Translations under genes and position numbers: made by a program
Shown: positions 56,726 through 64,000 of the stretch, in pieces
How the letters are laid out: every line of letters begins with the position of its first letter
Numbering within the stretch: the first letter of the stretch is position 1
Assembly: GCA_045862995.1 (NCBI GenBank)
Contig: BTVX01000001.1
Coordinates: forward strand, 62,001 to 126,000
Direction: 5' to 3'
DNA: 64,000 bases
From: UBA2387 sp019454665
Lineage (GTDB): Bacteria > Armatimonadota > Fimbriimonadia > Fimbriimonadales > Fimbriimonadaceae
The notes under the pieces: model-generated
The model's database searches: none
What the model saw: the letters and a program-made list of their open reading frames with translations, nothing else
Told to the model about the DNA's origin: nothing

Positions 56726-59293
56726 ATGTTGCTCGCACTCGCCGCTGCAGCGGTGCTCAACGTTGGGTTCAAGTACACGGCGGCGGAGGGCCTGAGCCTC
56801 TCGTTGCAGGGCATCCCGATCGTTCAAGGGTCCTGGTTCCAGTACTACGCCCCGGGTTGGACAAAGGGCTACTACAGCTCGATCTACAACCCGCAGACGG
56901 TGACCCGCGAAGCCGACGGCTCGACCGTCGTCGTGTTCCGCTCGGGCGACGGCAAGGTAAGCGGCAGGCATGTCTACCGCCCCGATGCAACCGGCGTGAC
57001 CGTGGACTACGAGTTCGCGTGGCATTCGGAAGAGCCCGCGATGGTCGAACTGGCCGCCGGCATGTTGTGGGCTCCGGCCCTCACCCACGGCTCGATCCGC
57101 ATTGACGGCGGGGAAGGTCGCTCGCTCGGCAAACGCGAGTTCCAGGGCAGCGGGTTCGAGCGGCGCACGTTCGGCCCAACCGGCTCCGAGTTCCGATTCT
57201 TGGCCCCCGTGGGCGAAGTGGTGGCGAGTTCGCCGCAGAACCACTGGGTGTGCTTCGATGGTCGGGGCTACAACCAGAGTTGGGCGCAGAACAAGGACCT
57301 GTTTTGGTTCGGCTCGACGGGCGTGCCCGTCGCCAAGGACAATCCCGCAAAGCTTTCGCTTCGGTGGTCGCTGACGCCCGGGCAGGCGACGGCCGCGTCC
57401 AAAGATCGCGTTGAGATTGCGACCGAGCCGCGCGAGATCGAGGTCGCGCGCGAAGTCGGCAAGCCCCTCCCGTTGGTGCCTCGGCCCAAGTTCTACGAGG
57501 TTCGCGAAGGGGTGTTGGACCTCGGCCAGTACCCGCTCATCCGCGTGCCTCAGGGCGACCTCCAGTTGGGAACGGAGTTCACCCAGACCCTCTATGCGCG
57601 TTGGGAGCCGGAGCGACCCTCGCGGCGCGGACAGCAAACCGTCATCGAAGTGGTTCGCGAGGACCTCAAGTTGCCGGCCGGGGCGTACTCGATCGAAGTC
57701 GGGCCGAGCGGGGCCAAGGTGCGCGGGCAGGACGACGCCGGGCTGATCCAAGCCATGCGCACGCTGGCCAAGATCGCCGTCCCCTACGAAGGACGCATTG
57801 GCTTGCCGTACTGCCGCATTGACGACTGGCCGCGCCTTGATTGGCGCGGCGTCCACCTCTTCGTGGGGCCGCAGGCGCTCGACTTTCATCGGATGCTGGT
57901 CACGCGTGCCCTTGCGCCACTGGGCTTCAACAAGATCGTGTTGCAGTGCGAGCGGTCCGACTGGCTGTCCACCCCGGGCATCCAAACGTCCATGACCATG
58001 CCCCGACGGCTGCTCAAAGCCGAATTCGACTACCTGCGCACGCGGGGCATCGAACCCATCCCGCTCATCCAGAGCTTCGGCCACATGGAATGGCTGTTCG
58101 CCAACGGGCAGAACCGAGAACTCGCGTTCAACCCGGACGTGCTGTATTCGGTGGACCCACGGAAGCCTGCCACGCGCCACCTGCTTTCGGCGCTGTGGGA
58201 CGAAGCCATCGAACTGCTGGAGCCGACGACGATCCACTTCGGATTGGACGAGGTGGACATGCGCGGGTGGCCCGAGGACCCGGCGTTGGTCACCGAATTG
58301 TGGGGCATCCAACTGCCGTTTTTGGCCGAGATCGCCAAGCGGCACGGCGTCCACATGATGCTGTGGGGCGATAAGGGCTTGGCCCCGGGCGAAGCCATAG
58401 ACGCCGCGCTCGGCGATACGCCGCAAGACGCGGCGTCGAGGCGCCGGGCGATTCCCTCCAACGCGATGATCGCGGACTGGCATTACAAGGACGATCCCAA
58501 CTCCGAGGGCTTCTTGGCTTCGCTCAAGTTGTGGAAGAAGGAGCGGAAGAACCCCATTGCCAGCACGTGGTTCCGGCCGAACAACATCCGGGGTTTCGTG
58601 CGCGCCGCAGCCGAAGAAGGCGTGGGCATGTTGCAGACCACGTGGGCGGGGTACGAGAGCAACGAACGCAACATGCTGCGCGCGTTCCACCAGTTCTCGG
58701 CCATGTTTCTGGCCGCCGACTATGCGTGGACGGGGCGCATGGAATTGCCGAGCGAACTCGATTACGACCCCGTGGACCTGATGGGGCGCATGCTGTACGG
58801 GCCGGTGGGCACCCTTCGCCCGCAGCCGGGCTTCTTGATCACCGAGGGCGAGCCGAGGCCGCTGGGGGACTACCAGATTCCCATCTCGGTCGCCAAGGCG
58901 TTCCGTCATTCGCTGACGCAAGAGGGCGCGGCGGGCCCGCTGGAGATGGAGTTCAAGGTGGATCGCGACGGCACGGCCCTGGTGATGGCGTTGGACTGCC
59001 TCTCGCGATTGAACGATGGCGACCTCGTCGGGACGGTCGAGATGGTGTTCGCCGACGGCGGTTCGCGCAAGGTCGAATTGCGCTATGGCGAATGGCTGCG
59101 CGCCTACGAAGACGACCAGGCAGCGATCTTCGCGCCCCGAGTGGACGGTTTGGCGCTGGCGCACCTGCCCGTATTCGACTCGGCCGAACGCGAAAACCGC
59201 GTGCGCCGTTTGGAGAAGGTCCGCGTGACCGTCCCCTCGGGTCTCGGCGGGCTGCGGATTCACGGGATGACCTTGCTGGGCCTCTCGCGTTGA
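56726..59293 (+). CDS. GH20-family beta-N-acetylhexosaminidase-like protein
   Basis: An 855-aa protein. The N-terminus (MLLALAAAAVLNVGFK) is a weak signal peptide. Residues ~15-235 are a beta-rich domain; ~240-355 is an N-terminal GH20b-like domain (PLVPRPKFYEVREGVL, SGAKVRGQDDAGLIQAMRTL). The TIM barrel follows from RIDDWPRLDWRGVHLFVGP, with the catalytic Asp-Glu pair in TIHFGLDEVDM (~510; the usual motif is HxGxDEV). A Trp-containing substrate pocket (LQTTWAGYESNERNMLRAF) and a C-terminal beta domain complete it. The substrate may be chitin- or peptidoglycan-derived. Confidence 0.8.
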   Translation: MLLALAAAAVLNVGFKYTAAEGLSLSLQGIPIVQGSWFQYYAPGWTKGYYSSIYNPQTVTREADGSTVVVFRSGDGKVSGRHVYRPDATGVTVDYEFAWHSEEPAMVELAAGMLWAPALTHGSIRIDGGEGRSLGKREFQGSGFERRTFGPTGSEFRFLAPVGEVVASSPQNHWVCFDGRGYNQSWAQNKDLFWFGSTGVPVAKDNPAKLSLRWSLTPGQATAASKDRVEIATEPREIEVAREVGKPLPLVPRPKFYEVREGVLDLGQYPLIRVPQGDLQLGTEFTQTLYARWEPERPSRRGQQTVIEVVREDLKLPAGAYSIEVGPSGAKVRGQDDAGLIQAMRTLAKIAVPYEGRIGLPYCRIDDWPRLDWRGVHLFVGPQALDFHRMLVTRALAPLGFNKIVLQCERSDWLSTPGIQTSMTMPRRLLKAEFDYLRTRGIEPIPLIQSFGHMEWLFANGQNRELAFNPDVLYSVDPRKPATRHLLSALWDEAIELLEPTTIHFGLDEVDMRGWPEDPALVTELWGIQLPFLAEIAKRHGVHMMLWGDKGLAPGEAIDAALGDTPQDAASRRRAIPSNAMIADWHYKDDPNSEGFLASLKLWKKERKNPIASTWFRPNNIRGFVRAAAEEGVGMLQTTWAGYESNERNMLRAFHQFSAMFLAADYAWTGRMELPSELDYDPVDLMGRMLYGPVGTLRPQPGFLITEGEPRPLGDYQIPISVAKAFRHSLTQEGAAGPLEMEFKVDRDGTALVMALDCLSRLNDGDLVGTVEMVFADGGSRKVELRYGEWLRAYEDDQAAIFAPRVDGLALAHLPVFDSAERENRVRRLEKVRVTVPSGLGGLRIHGMTLLGLSR

Positions 59294-59314
59294 CGAAGGT
59301 CCCGCCACCCGACG

Positions 59315-59365
59315 CTAGGCGTCGAGCAGGGCGGCGATGCCGGGCCTTCCAGAACTCGAGGCTTG
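59315..59365 (-). pseudogene. Decayed copy of the pgk 3' end
   Basis: These 51 bases match the last ~62 bases of pgk (61030-61091) in the same orientation, including its stop codon region, with one 10-nt deletion, one 1-nt deletion and a few substitutions. The block would read ASLE-LE...-PGIAALLDA and stop. It marks one border of the insert that ends at pgk. Confidence 0.8.
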
Positions 59366-59391
59366 CTTTGAGAGACATCTTATGATATGAT
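59363..59391 (+). promoter_or_regulatory. Promoter of the 59418 gene
   Basis: TTGCTT (59363-59368), 17-nt spacer, TATGAT (59386-59391). The -35 overlaps the end of the pgk fragment. GAGG lies 8 nt before the ATG at 59418, so this is a led gene. Confidence 0.55.
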
Positions 59392-59417
59392 GAGATTGGT
59401 TTCGGTGAGGAAAGCTT

Positions 59418-60014
59418 ATGGACCCCGAAGAAGAGGAACCCGTAGAGGAAGATCCGGTAGCCATCGAGGTTGCGGCGTTCGGTGAGTTTCTCGATGAGTC
59501 GGAAGACGACGAGGAGATACCTGAGAAGGTCCTTGAACCCTGCTCCGCCCGCCCTTGGCCCAACTGCGTCTTGTACCTCGCCGGCGAACCGTGGGTGAAC
59601 CCCGCCGCCGAGGGATCCGGACTTTGGCCGAGCACCGGGCTTTCGATGCCGACCAATCCTCCTTTCTTTGGGCTGCTCTGCGACACGGTCTATACGATGC
59701 CGGACGGACTCCGCGAATTGGTGCGCCCATGGTATTCGCGGGAGTATCCGGCGGGGGCCGTTGTTCGCGTTGGGCCGAACAAGCTGTACATGTCCAAGGT
59801 CGTGAACCACCATTGGTCGCGCAACTACTCGATGTTCGCAGAGGCTCAATGGGCAGCTGCATTGGCCAAGAAAGGAAACGCCGAGCAGGCGCAACAATGC
59901 ATAGATTACGTTCTCTCCCACCAGATGCGCGAAGGCAAAGCCACCAACCGCGATCTAATGTGGCTGGGGCTTGCCGAAAAGTGGATCGGCGATTCGGAGT
60001 ACATGTTTCGATAG
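59418..60014 (+). CDS. Unknown protein with acidic N-terminus
   Basis: A 198-aa protein I do not recognise. Residues 1-38 are almost all acidic or small (MDPEEEEPVEEDPVAIEV, DESEDDEEIPEK). The rest looks globular with many aromatic residues (CSARPWPNCVLYLAGEPWV, VVNHHWSRNYSMFAEAQWAA). The C-terminal 60 residues look like one or two TPR-type helical hairpins (AAALAKKGNAEQAQQCIDYV). No signal peptide. It lies within the insert between the pgk fragment and pgk. Confidence 0.7.
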   Translation: MDPEEEEPVEEDPVAIEVAAFGEFLDESEDDEEIPEKVLEPCSARPWPNCVLYLAGEPWVNPAAEGSGLWPSTGLSMPTNPPFFGLLCDTVYTMPDGLRELVRPWYSREYPAGAVVRVGPNKLYMSKVVNHHWSRNYSMFAEAQWAAALAKKGNAEQAQQCIDYVLSHQMREGKATNRDLMWLGLAEKWIGDSEYMFR

Positions 60015-60022
60015 GAGCCGCG

Positions 60023-60999
60023 ATGGACCTCCGACGATCTCTCGCTATGTGTGCTCTCGCGGCATGCATCGTCTCATGCGGGGGGAGTCGTCTAGGTTCC
60101 GGCATCGGTGGAGACACCGGCGGACAAGTTCCGCTTTCACCGCAACAGAACTAGACTACCCGAGCTACCTGCTTCAGTCTGTTTCCGACGATGGGCGGAC
60201 TCTTACCGGGGTAAACCGATACATTCGCGACGGAGCGGTAACGGAGGTGGTACCGACCGAGGGCAACGGCACCGACTTGCTATATCTGACTCCCGACGGT
60301 ACAGTGGCCATCGGGAAGTACGGGCGGCCGTATCCGCACGGCAACATGCTGCTGGCATACTCTCCCGAGTTCGGCGTCGTGGACTTCTACAAGCCCGAGC
60401 GTCGTATGATGCAGTTTCGCGGTTTGGACCCCGACGGGACGGTCTGGATCTCCTACGGAGGTGTGGGCCCCTACCCGCCCGGAGGCTTCAAGTGGAAGCA
60501 CCCTGGCCCAGAAATCCCCGTGACGGGAGACGAGATGCCCCCCTACGTGGCCTTCGACGGCGTGCCGACGCCCATCCCTGACCGTTGGCCCCCGACGCTC
60601 AGCTTCGCGAGCCCCAACCGTCAGTGGGCCGTCGGCTCGGTACGAGTTCCCGAGACGTCCATCAGCGAGTACTACCTGTGGTCGAGCGACGGCAGTTACA
60701 CGCGTCTACCCGACGAGTTTGCGCCCAAGCATGTGCACGACAGCGGCAACCTGCTAGTCGGTGTGGCTCCACCGGTTCAAGGTTACGCAAAGCGGCCCTG
60801 GGCGGTTTGGTTGCGCGGGCGCGGCCTGATCCAGATTGATGACGCCCTTGTTCAGGCCGGAGCCAAGCCGGACGAAGTGCCGGGATTCTTCTTCGAAGTC
60901 GCCGGAGCGTCGCCCGATCGTACGCTCTACATCTGCTCACTTGACCGGGGCTTCACCAAACAGCACTTCCTGCTTCGCGTCGGTGTGCCCGAGCCTTGA
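60023..60999 (+). pseudogene. Frameshifted lipoprotein gene
   Basis: The ATG at 60023 opens a lipoprotein signal (MDLRRSLAMCALAACIVSCG) but that frame stops at 60154. The following ~280 codons are open in the next frame (from about 60150, TATELDYPSYLLQSVSDDGR) to a stop at 60999 and have no start of their own. The body contains repeated 'DG' turns (TPDGTVAIGKYG, DPDGTVWISYGG, SSDGSYTRL) as in beta-propeller-like proteins. A one-base indel near 60140-60160 explains both halves. A sequencing error is possible; no slippery heptamer is seen. Confidence 0.75.
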
Positions 61000-61029
61000 G
61001 TCCGTGTGCCTTGGGAAGCGACGGGTGTC

Positions 61030-62208
61030 TTAGGCGTCCAGCAGGGCGGCGATGCCGGGGAGCGTCTTGCCTTCCAGAAACTCGAGGCTCGCGCCGCCAC
61101 CAGTGCTCACGTGGCTGACGCGGTCCGCTAACCCGAACTGCTCGATCGCCGCCGCCGAGTCGCCGCCGCCCACGATGGTCGTGCCGCCGCATTCGGCCAA
61201 CGCCTGAGCCACCCCCACGGTGCCGGCCGCGAAAGGCGTCATCTCGAACACGCCCATCGGCCCGTTCCACACGACGGTCTGCGCGGAACGGATGGCGCGG
61301 GAGAACTCGGCCGTGGTCTCCGGGCCGATGTCGGCTCCGATCTGATCCTCGCCGATCGCCGCAACCGATGCGACGACCGTGGTCGCTTCGGGGGAGAGTT
61401 CGGTGGCGACAACGACATCGGTGGGCAAAAGGATCTTGTCGCCGTGCTTGGCCAGCATGTCCTTGGCGAACTCTACGTTAGACGCGTCCAGCAGCGATTT
61501 GCCGATGGGGTGACCCTGGGCATGGAGAAAAGTGAACGCCATGCCGCCGCCGAGGATGAGCGTGTCCACCTTGCCGATAAGCTGCTCGATGACGGCGATC
61601 TTGTCTTTGACCTTGGAGCCGCCGAGCACGGCCACGAACGGGTGCTGCGGGTTCGCCACGGCCTTCCCGAGGTACTCGATCTCCTTCTCCATGAGGAATC
61701 CGGCGTACGCGGGGAGGTGGTGGGCGACGCCCTCGGTCGAAGCGTGGGCGCGGTGGGCCGTTCCGAACGCGTCGTTGACATAAACGTCGGCGAGTCCGGC
61801 CAGCGCCTCCGCGAAGGCCGGATCGTTGGCTTCCTCTTCGCTATGGAACCGGACGTTCTCCAGCAAGACGATCTCGCCCGGCTTGAGGGCGGCGCACGCC
61901 TGCTCGACGATCGGCCCGACGCAGTCAGAGAGCAGTGTGACGGGCTTGCCCAGCAACTCTGTGAGGCGGGCGGCGACGGGGGCGAGCGAGTACTTGGGGT
62001 CGGGCCCGCCCTTGGGGCGGCCGAGGTGGCTGGCGACCACGAGCGAACCACCTTGCTCCAGCACGTGGCGAAGGGTCGGCAACGCCTCGACGATGCGGCG
62101 GTCGTCGGTGATTCGGGTGCCGTCCAAGGGGACGTTGAAGTCGCAGCGCACGAACACGCGCTTTCCGTTCAAATCGGCGTCGCGGACGGTCTTCTTCTGG
62201 AGTGCCAT
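61030..62208 (-). CDS. pgk: Phosphoglycerate kinase
   Basis: The 392-aa glycolytic enzyme transfers phosphate between 1,3-bisphosphoglycerate and ADP. ATG at 62208 gives MALQKKTVRDADLNGKRVFV. Substrate-site motifs RCDFNVPLDG and ASHLGRPKGG, the hinge FVAVLGGSKVKDK, the ADP-site GGGMAFTFL and the C-terminal GGGDSAAAI / VSTGGGASLEFLEGKTLPG are all intact. The 3' end is duplicated at 59315-59365. The start lacks a clear leaderless box; the upstream gene is divergent. Confidence 0.97.
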   Translation of the reverse strand: MALQKKTVRDADLNGKRVFVRCDFNVPLDGTRITDDRRIVEALPTLRHVLEQGGSLVVASHLGRPKGGPDPKYSLAPVAARLTELLGKPVTLLSDCVGPIVEQACAALKPGEIVLLENVRFHSEEEANDPAFAEALAGLADVYVNDAFGTAHRAHASTEGVAHHLPAYAGFLMEKEIEYLGKAVANPQHPFVAVLGGSKVKDKIAVIEQLIGKVDTLILGGGMAFTFLHAQGHPIGKSLLDASNVEFAKDMLAKHGDKILLPTDVVVATELSPEATTVVASVAAIGEDQIGADIGPETTAEFSRAIRSAQTVVWNGPMGVFEMTPFAAGTVGVAQALAECGGTTIVGGGDSAAAIEQFGLADRVSHVSTGGGASLEFLEGKTLPGIAALLDA

Positions 62209-62308
62209 GGTCGTCTGGAAGTGTACCGACGGGGACATCCGGCGGCTGGGGGCGTTTGGGTCCAATCGTTGCCGCGTTTGGGGACCGAAAAGGTGTTATC
62301 ATCGGACA

Positions 62309-62333
62309 GACCGACGCGTTGGCGCGTCCGGTC
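62309..62333 (+). other. Hairpin in the leader of the sugar-binding lipoprotein gene
   Basis: Arms 62309-62318 and 62323-62333 pair over 10 bp with one bulged C around a TTGG loop (core ACGCG/CGCGT). It lies 13 nt before the start codon, so it could affect translation or mRNA stability. Confidence 0.4.
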
Positions 62334-62346
62334 GCAAGGTGTGTCT

Positions 62347-63339
62347 ATGATGAAGCGATTGTTGGCGGCGTCCCTGCTTGGCGCCATGGGTCTCATCGTT
62401 GCGGGCGGCTGCCAGAGCGGCGGCGGCTCCTCCAGTACGGCCTCGGGCGGCGACAGCGGCAAGAAGATCAAGATCGGCGTTTCGGTTCCCGCCGCCGACC
62501 ACGGCTGGACGGCCGGCGTCATCTGGTGGGCCAAGGAAGCCATGGCGCTCCATCCGGACATCGAGTGGCAGTTCCAGACGGCCGATACGCCCCAGACGCA
62601 AATCTCCCAGATCGAGACGATGATGGCGGGCGGATTGGACGGCTTGGTCGTCCTCGCTACCGAGAGCGCCCCGTTGACGCCCGTGGCCGAAAAGGTCAGG
62701 GAGCGAGGCATCTATCTGGTGAACGTGGACCGAGGCTTCCTCAAGCCCGTCGCCGACGTGTTCATCGAGGGCGACAACAAGGCGTTCGGTCGCAAGTCCG
62801 CCGAGTTCATCGTCAACAAGCTCGGTGGTCAGGGCAAGATCATCGTTCTCGAGGGCATTCCGAGCACGGTGAACACCGACCGCGTCAACGCCGCGAACGC
62901 GGTGTTCAAGGCGAACCCCGGCATCCAGGTGTTGGACAGCCAATCGGGCATGTGGAATCGCCAGAAGGCGTTCGAAGTCACTCAGGCCCTGCTCGTGAAG
63001 CACCCGCAGGTGGACGCCATCTGGGCCTCGGACGACGACATGGCGCTCGGCGCCGAGCAAGCGCTCAAGGAAGCCGGCCGCTCGAACGTTTGGATTCTCG
63101 GCGGCGCGGGCATGAAGGACATCGTCAAGCGCGTGATGGATCGCGACCCGCTCTATCCCGCCGACATCACGTATCCGCCTTCGATGATCGCCACCGGCAT
63201 CCAGATCGCGGCTTCCACCCTTCGTGGCGGCAACCGCGAGAAGGCCGCACCGTTCATGCCGAAGCACATGATGATCGACGTCGAACTCATCACGCCCGAG
63301 AACGCCAAGGACTACTACTTCGAGAAGTCCATCTTCTGA
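62347..63339 (+). CDS. Sugar-binding lipoprotein (periplasmic-binding protein family 4, RbsB-like)
   Basis: A 330-aa protein with signal and lipobox (MMKRLLAASLLGAMGLIVAG then GC), a Ser/Gly linker and the RbsB/XylF-type fold: KIGVSVPAADHGWTAGVIWW, QISQIETMMAGGLDGLVVLA and NVDRGFLKPVADVFIEGDNK. GIPSTVNTDRVNAANAVFK, then AIWASDDDMALGAEQALKEA follow. Of the two adjacent ATGs the first (62347) is used. No permease or ATPase follows; a strong terminator does, so it is expressed alone or with genes elsewhere. Confidence 0.93.
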   Translation: MMKRLLAASLLGAMGLIVAGGCQSGGGSSSTASGGDSGKKIKIGVSVPAADHGWTAGVIWWAKEAMALHPDIEWQFQTADTPQTQISQIETMMAGGLDGLVVLATESAPLTPVAEKVRERGIYLVNVDRGFLKPVADVFIEGDNKAFGRKSAEFIVNKLGGQGKIIVLEGIPSTVNTDRVNAANAVFKANPGIQVLDSQSGMWNRQKAFEVTQALLVKHPQVDAIWASDDDMALGAEQALKEAGRSNVWILGGAGMKDIVKRVMDRDPLYPADITYPPSMIATGIQIAASTLRGGNREKAAPFMPKHMMIDVELITPENAKDYYFEKSIF

Positions 63340-63367
63340 AGCGTTTCCTGGATACCGACCGATGATC

Positions 63368-63400
63368 AAGCCCCTCGGTTCGAGGGGCTTGGTCGTTTTT
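63368..63400 (+). terminator. Rho-independent terminator
   Basis: A perfect 10-bp stem (63368-63377 with 63381-63390) with a GTT loop, followed by a T5 run at 63396-63400. It ends the lipoprotein transcript 29 nt after its stop and lies just beyond the 3' end of the convergent RND gene. Confidence 0.92.
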
Positions 63401-63409
63401 GTCGAGGCG

Positions 63410-64000
63410 TCAGTCGTCTTCGGCTGGCGGGGTCCAGGTCCAATCGCGCCCCAAGAACGTCTTGTTCACCCACCGCGTGAAGTCGTCCACGTAGGTGTGC
63501 ATGATTGGAATGTCGAAGAGCGAGAGGATCGTACCCGCGATGAGCCCGCCTACGATCGCCATGGCCAAGGGCTGATAGGCGTCGAGCCCGGTCTTGGGCG
63601 CAAAGGCGATGGGCAGCATGACGACCATGGCGATACCCGCCGTCATCAGGATCGGGCGCAAGCGGTCCGGGCACGCCTTGGCGATGGCCTCGTCGCGCGG
63701 CATGCCTTGGTCGCGGTACTTCATGATCAGGTCAATCATCAACACGGCGGTGGTGATGTCCATGCCAGTAAGGACGATGATGCCCAGGATCGAAACGGTG
63801 CTGAACGCCTGATGCGCCAACCAAAGCGCGACGAAGACGCCGGCAAGTTCCAATGGCAACGAGGCGATCATTTGCAGCGGCTGCAGGAACCCGCGGAACT
63901 GGATGACGAGCACGAGGTACATCATCACCAGGGACAGCCCCAGCCCTTGAAGAAGCCGGCGGAACGAGTCCATCATCTGCGTCATGTCGCCGCGCATCTC
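63410..64000 (-). CDS. RND-family efflux transporter, C-terminal part
   Basis: The last ~195 residues of an HAE1/AcrB-type proton-driven exporter; the 5' part lies beyond the right edge. Typical C-terminal TM helices are visible: SLVMMYLVLVIQFRGFLQPL, IIVLTGMDITTAVLMIDLI and the loop RDQGMPRDEAIAKACPDRLR PILMT (written with a break). The normally conserved GIVVNNAILLID region reads VLTGMDITTAVLMIDL, so GIVVKN is changed to GMDITT. The protein ends soon after the last TM helix with a charged tail. Confidence 0.88.
   Translation of the reverse strand, partial: EMRGDMTQMMDSFRRLLQGLGLSLVMMYLVLVIQFRGFLQPLQMIASLPLELAGVFVALWLAHQAFSTVSILGIIVLTGMDITTAVLMIDLIMKYRDQGMPRDEAIAKACPDRLRPILMTAGIAMVVMLPIAFAPKTGLDAYQPLAMAIVGGLIAGTILSLFDIPIMHTYVDDFTRWVNKTFLGRDWTWTPPAEDD

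Noticed and set aside
56462..59308. A 948-codon minus-strand frame opposite the GH20 gene
   Set aside because: Its translation is His/Arg/Gln-rich and resembles no protein; the plus-strand GH20 frame has motifs and domains. Long antisense frames are expected at this GC content.
60120..60160. Programmed frameshift in the lipoprotein gene
   Set aside because: No slippery heptamer or obvious downstream structure was seen; simple mutation or sequencing error is more economical.

Overview
The window is 64 kb of GC-rich bacterial chromosome, densely packed with genes on both strands. The S10/spc ribosomal-protein cluster and serS, dnaE, pgk, nadK and an RNase J are all present. There is a PEP-CTERM protein with a trailing arginine run, a prepilin-type protein, many membrane-anchored FHA and TPR proteins, and a strong tendency towards leaderless genes (a -10 hexamer 5-10 nt before the start codon). 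Together these suggest a free-living diderm of the Armatimonadota, most likely a Fimbriimonadia-like lineage. That placement is inference from gene style, not from a marker search. No prophage, IS element, CRISPR array or rRNA was seen.

Layout. 1-6080 (-): ribosomal genes rplC-rplD-rplW-rplB-rpsS-rplV-rpsC-rplP-rpmC-rpsQ-rplN-rplX-rplE (rplE cut by the window edge), read from a near-consensus promoter at 6304-6332; rpsJ is not in its usual first place. 6380-6990 (+): a ParE-like toxin with an unfamiliar antitoxin partner. 7120-11321 (-): two membrane FHA proteins, a lipoprotein and a probable outer-membrane barrel. 11366-13355 (+): aldehyde dehydrogenase and a membrane protein. 13563-15167: divergent NamZ-like muramidase and fluoride channel. 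15237-18269 (+): LpxH-like phosphoesterase, serS, sugar-nucleotide decarboxylase/epimerase. 18278-19957: two PIN-toxin modules facing each other, one with a tandem antitoxin. 20059-21971: a pilin-like gene facing a HerA-type ATPase. 22022-22223: tRNA-Met and tRNA-Glu. 22237-29001 (-): Nif3, M28 peptidase, dihydroorotase and DUF418 in a coupled chain, then a degenerate PAS/histidine-kinase protein and a polysaccharide deacetylase. 29136-31629 (+): PQQ-type propeller and dprA. 31633-35579 (-): dnaE and a small partner. 35737-39412 (+): S2P-type protease and alpha-glucan phosphorylase.

39409-44220 (-) is the most unusual region. It is a tight three-gene operon encoding an ApgM-like pseudo-phosphoglycerate mutase, a 925-aa secreted protein made of about twelve 26-28-residue 'GxDxY' repeats followed by HEAT-like repeats, and a family 9 glycosyltransferase. 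44371-48999: PEP-CTERM protein, DapA-family lyase, then phoU-rnj-mobA coupled by ATGA overlaps. 49018-52230 (+): a carbohydrate ABC importer without its ATPase but with a 76-aa basic membrane protein between the two permeases. 52343-56319 (-): TPR protein, nadK, oligopeptide ABC ATPase and a second phoU. 56426-59293 (+): a small protein and a large GH20-type hexosaminidase. 59315-61029: a two-gene insert bounded on one side by a decayed 51-bp copy of the pgk 3' end and on the other by pgk itself; its second gene is a frameshifted lipoprotein. 61030-64000: pgk, a sugar-binding lipoprotein with a clear terminator, and the 3' part of an RND transporter.

Cell-envelope and amino-sugar functions recur (NamZ, GH20, deacetylase, GT9, sugar importers, NAL-type aldolase), which fits a saprophyte that recycles or degrades glycans. 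Gene coupling by 1-17 nt overlaps is pervasive.
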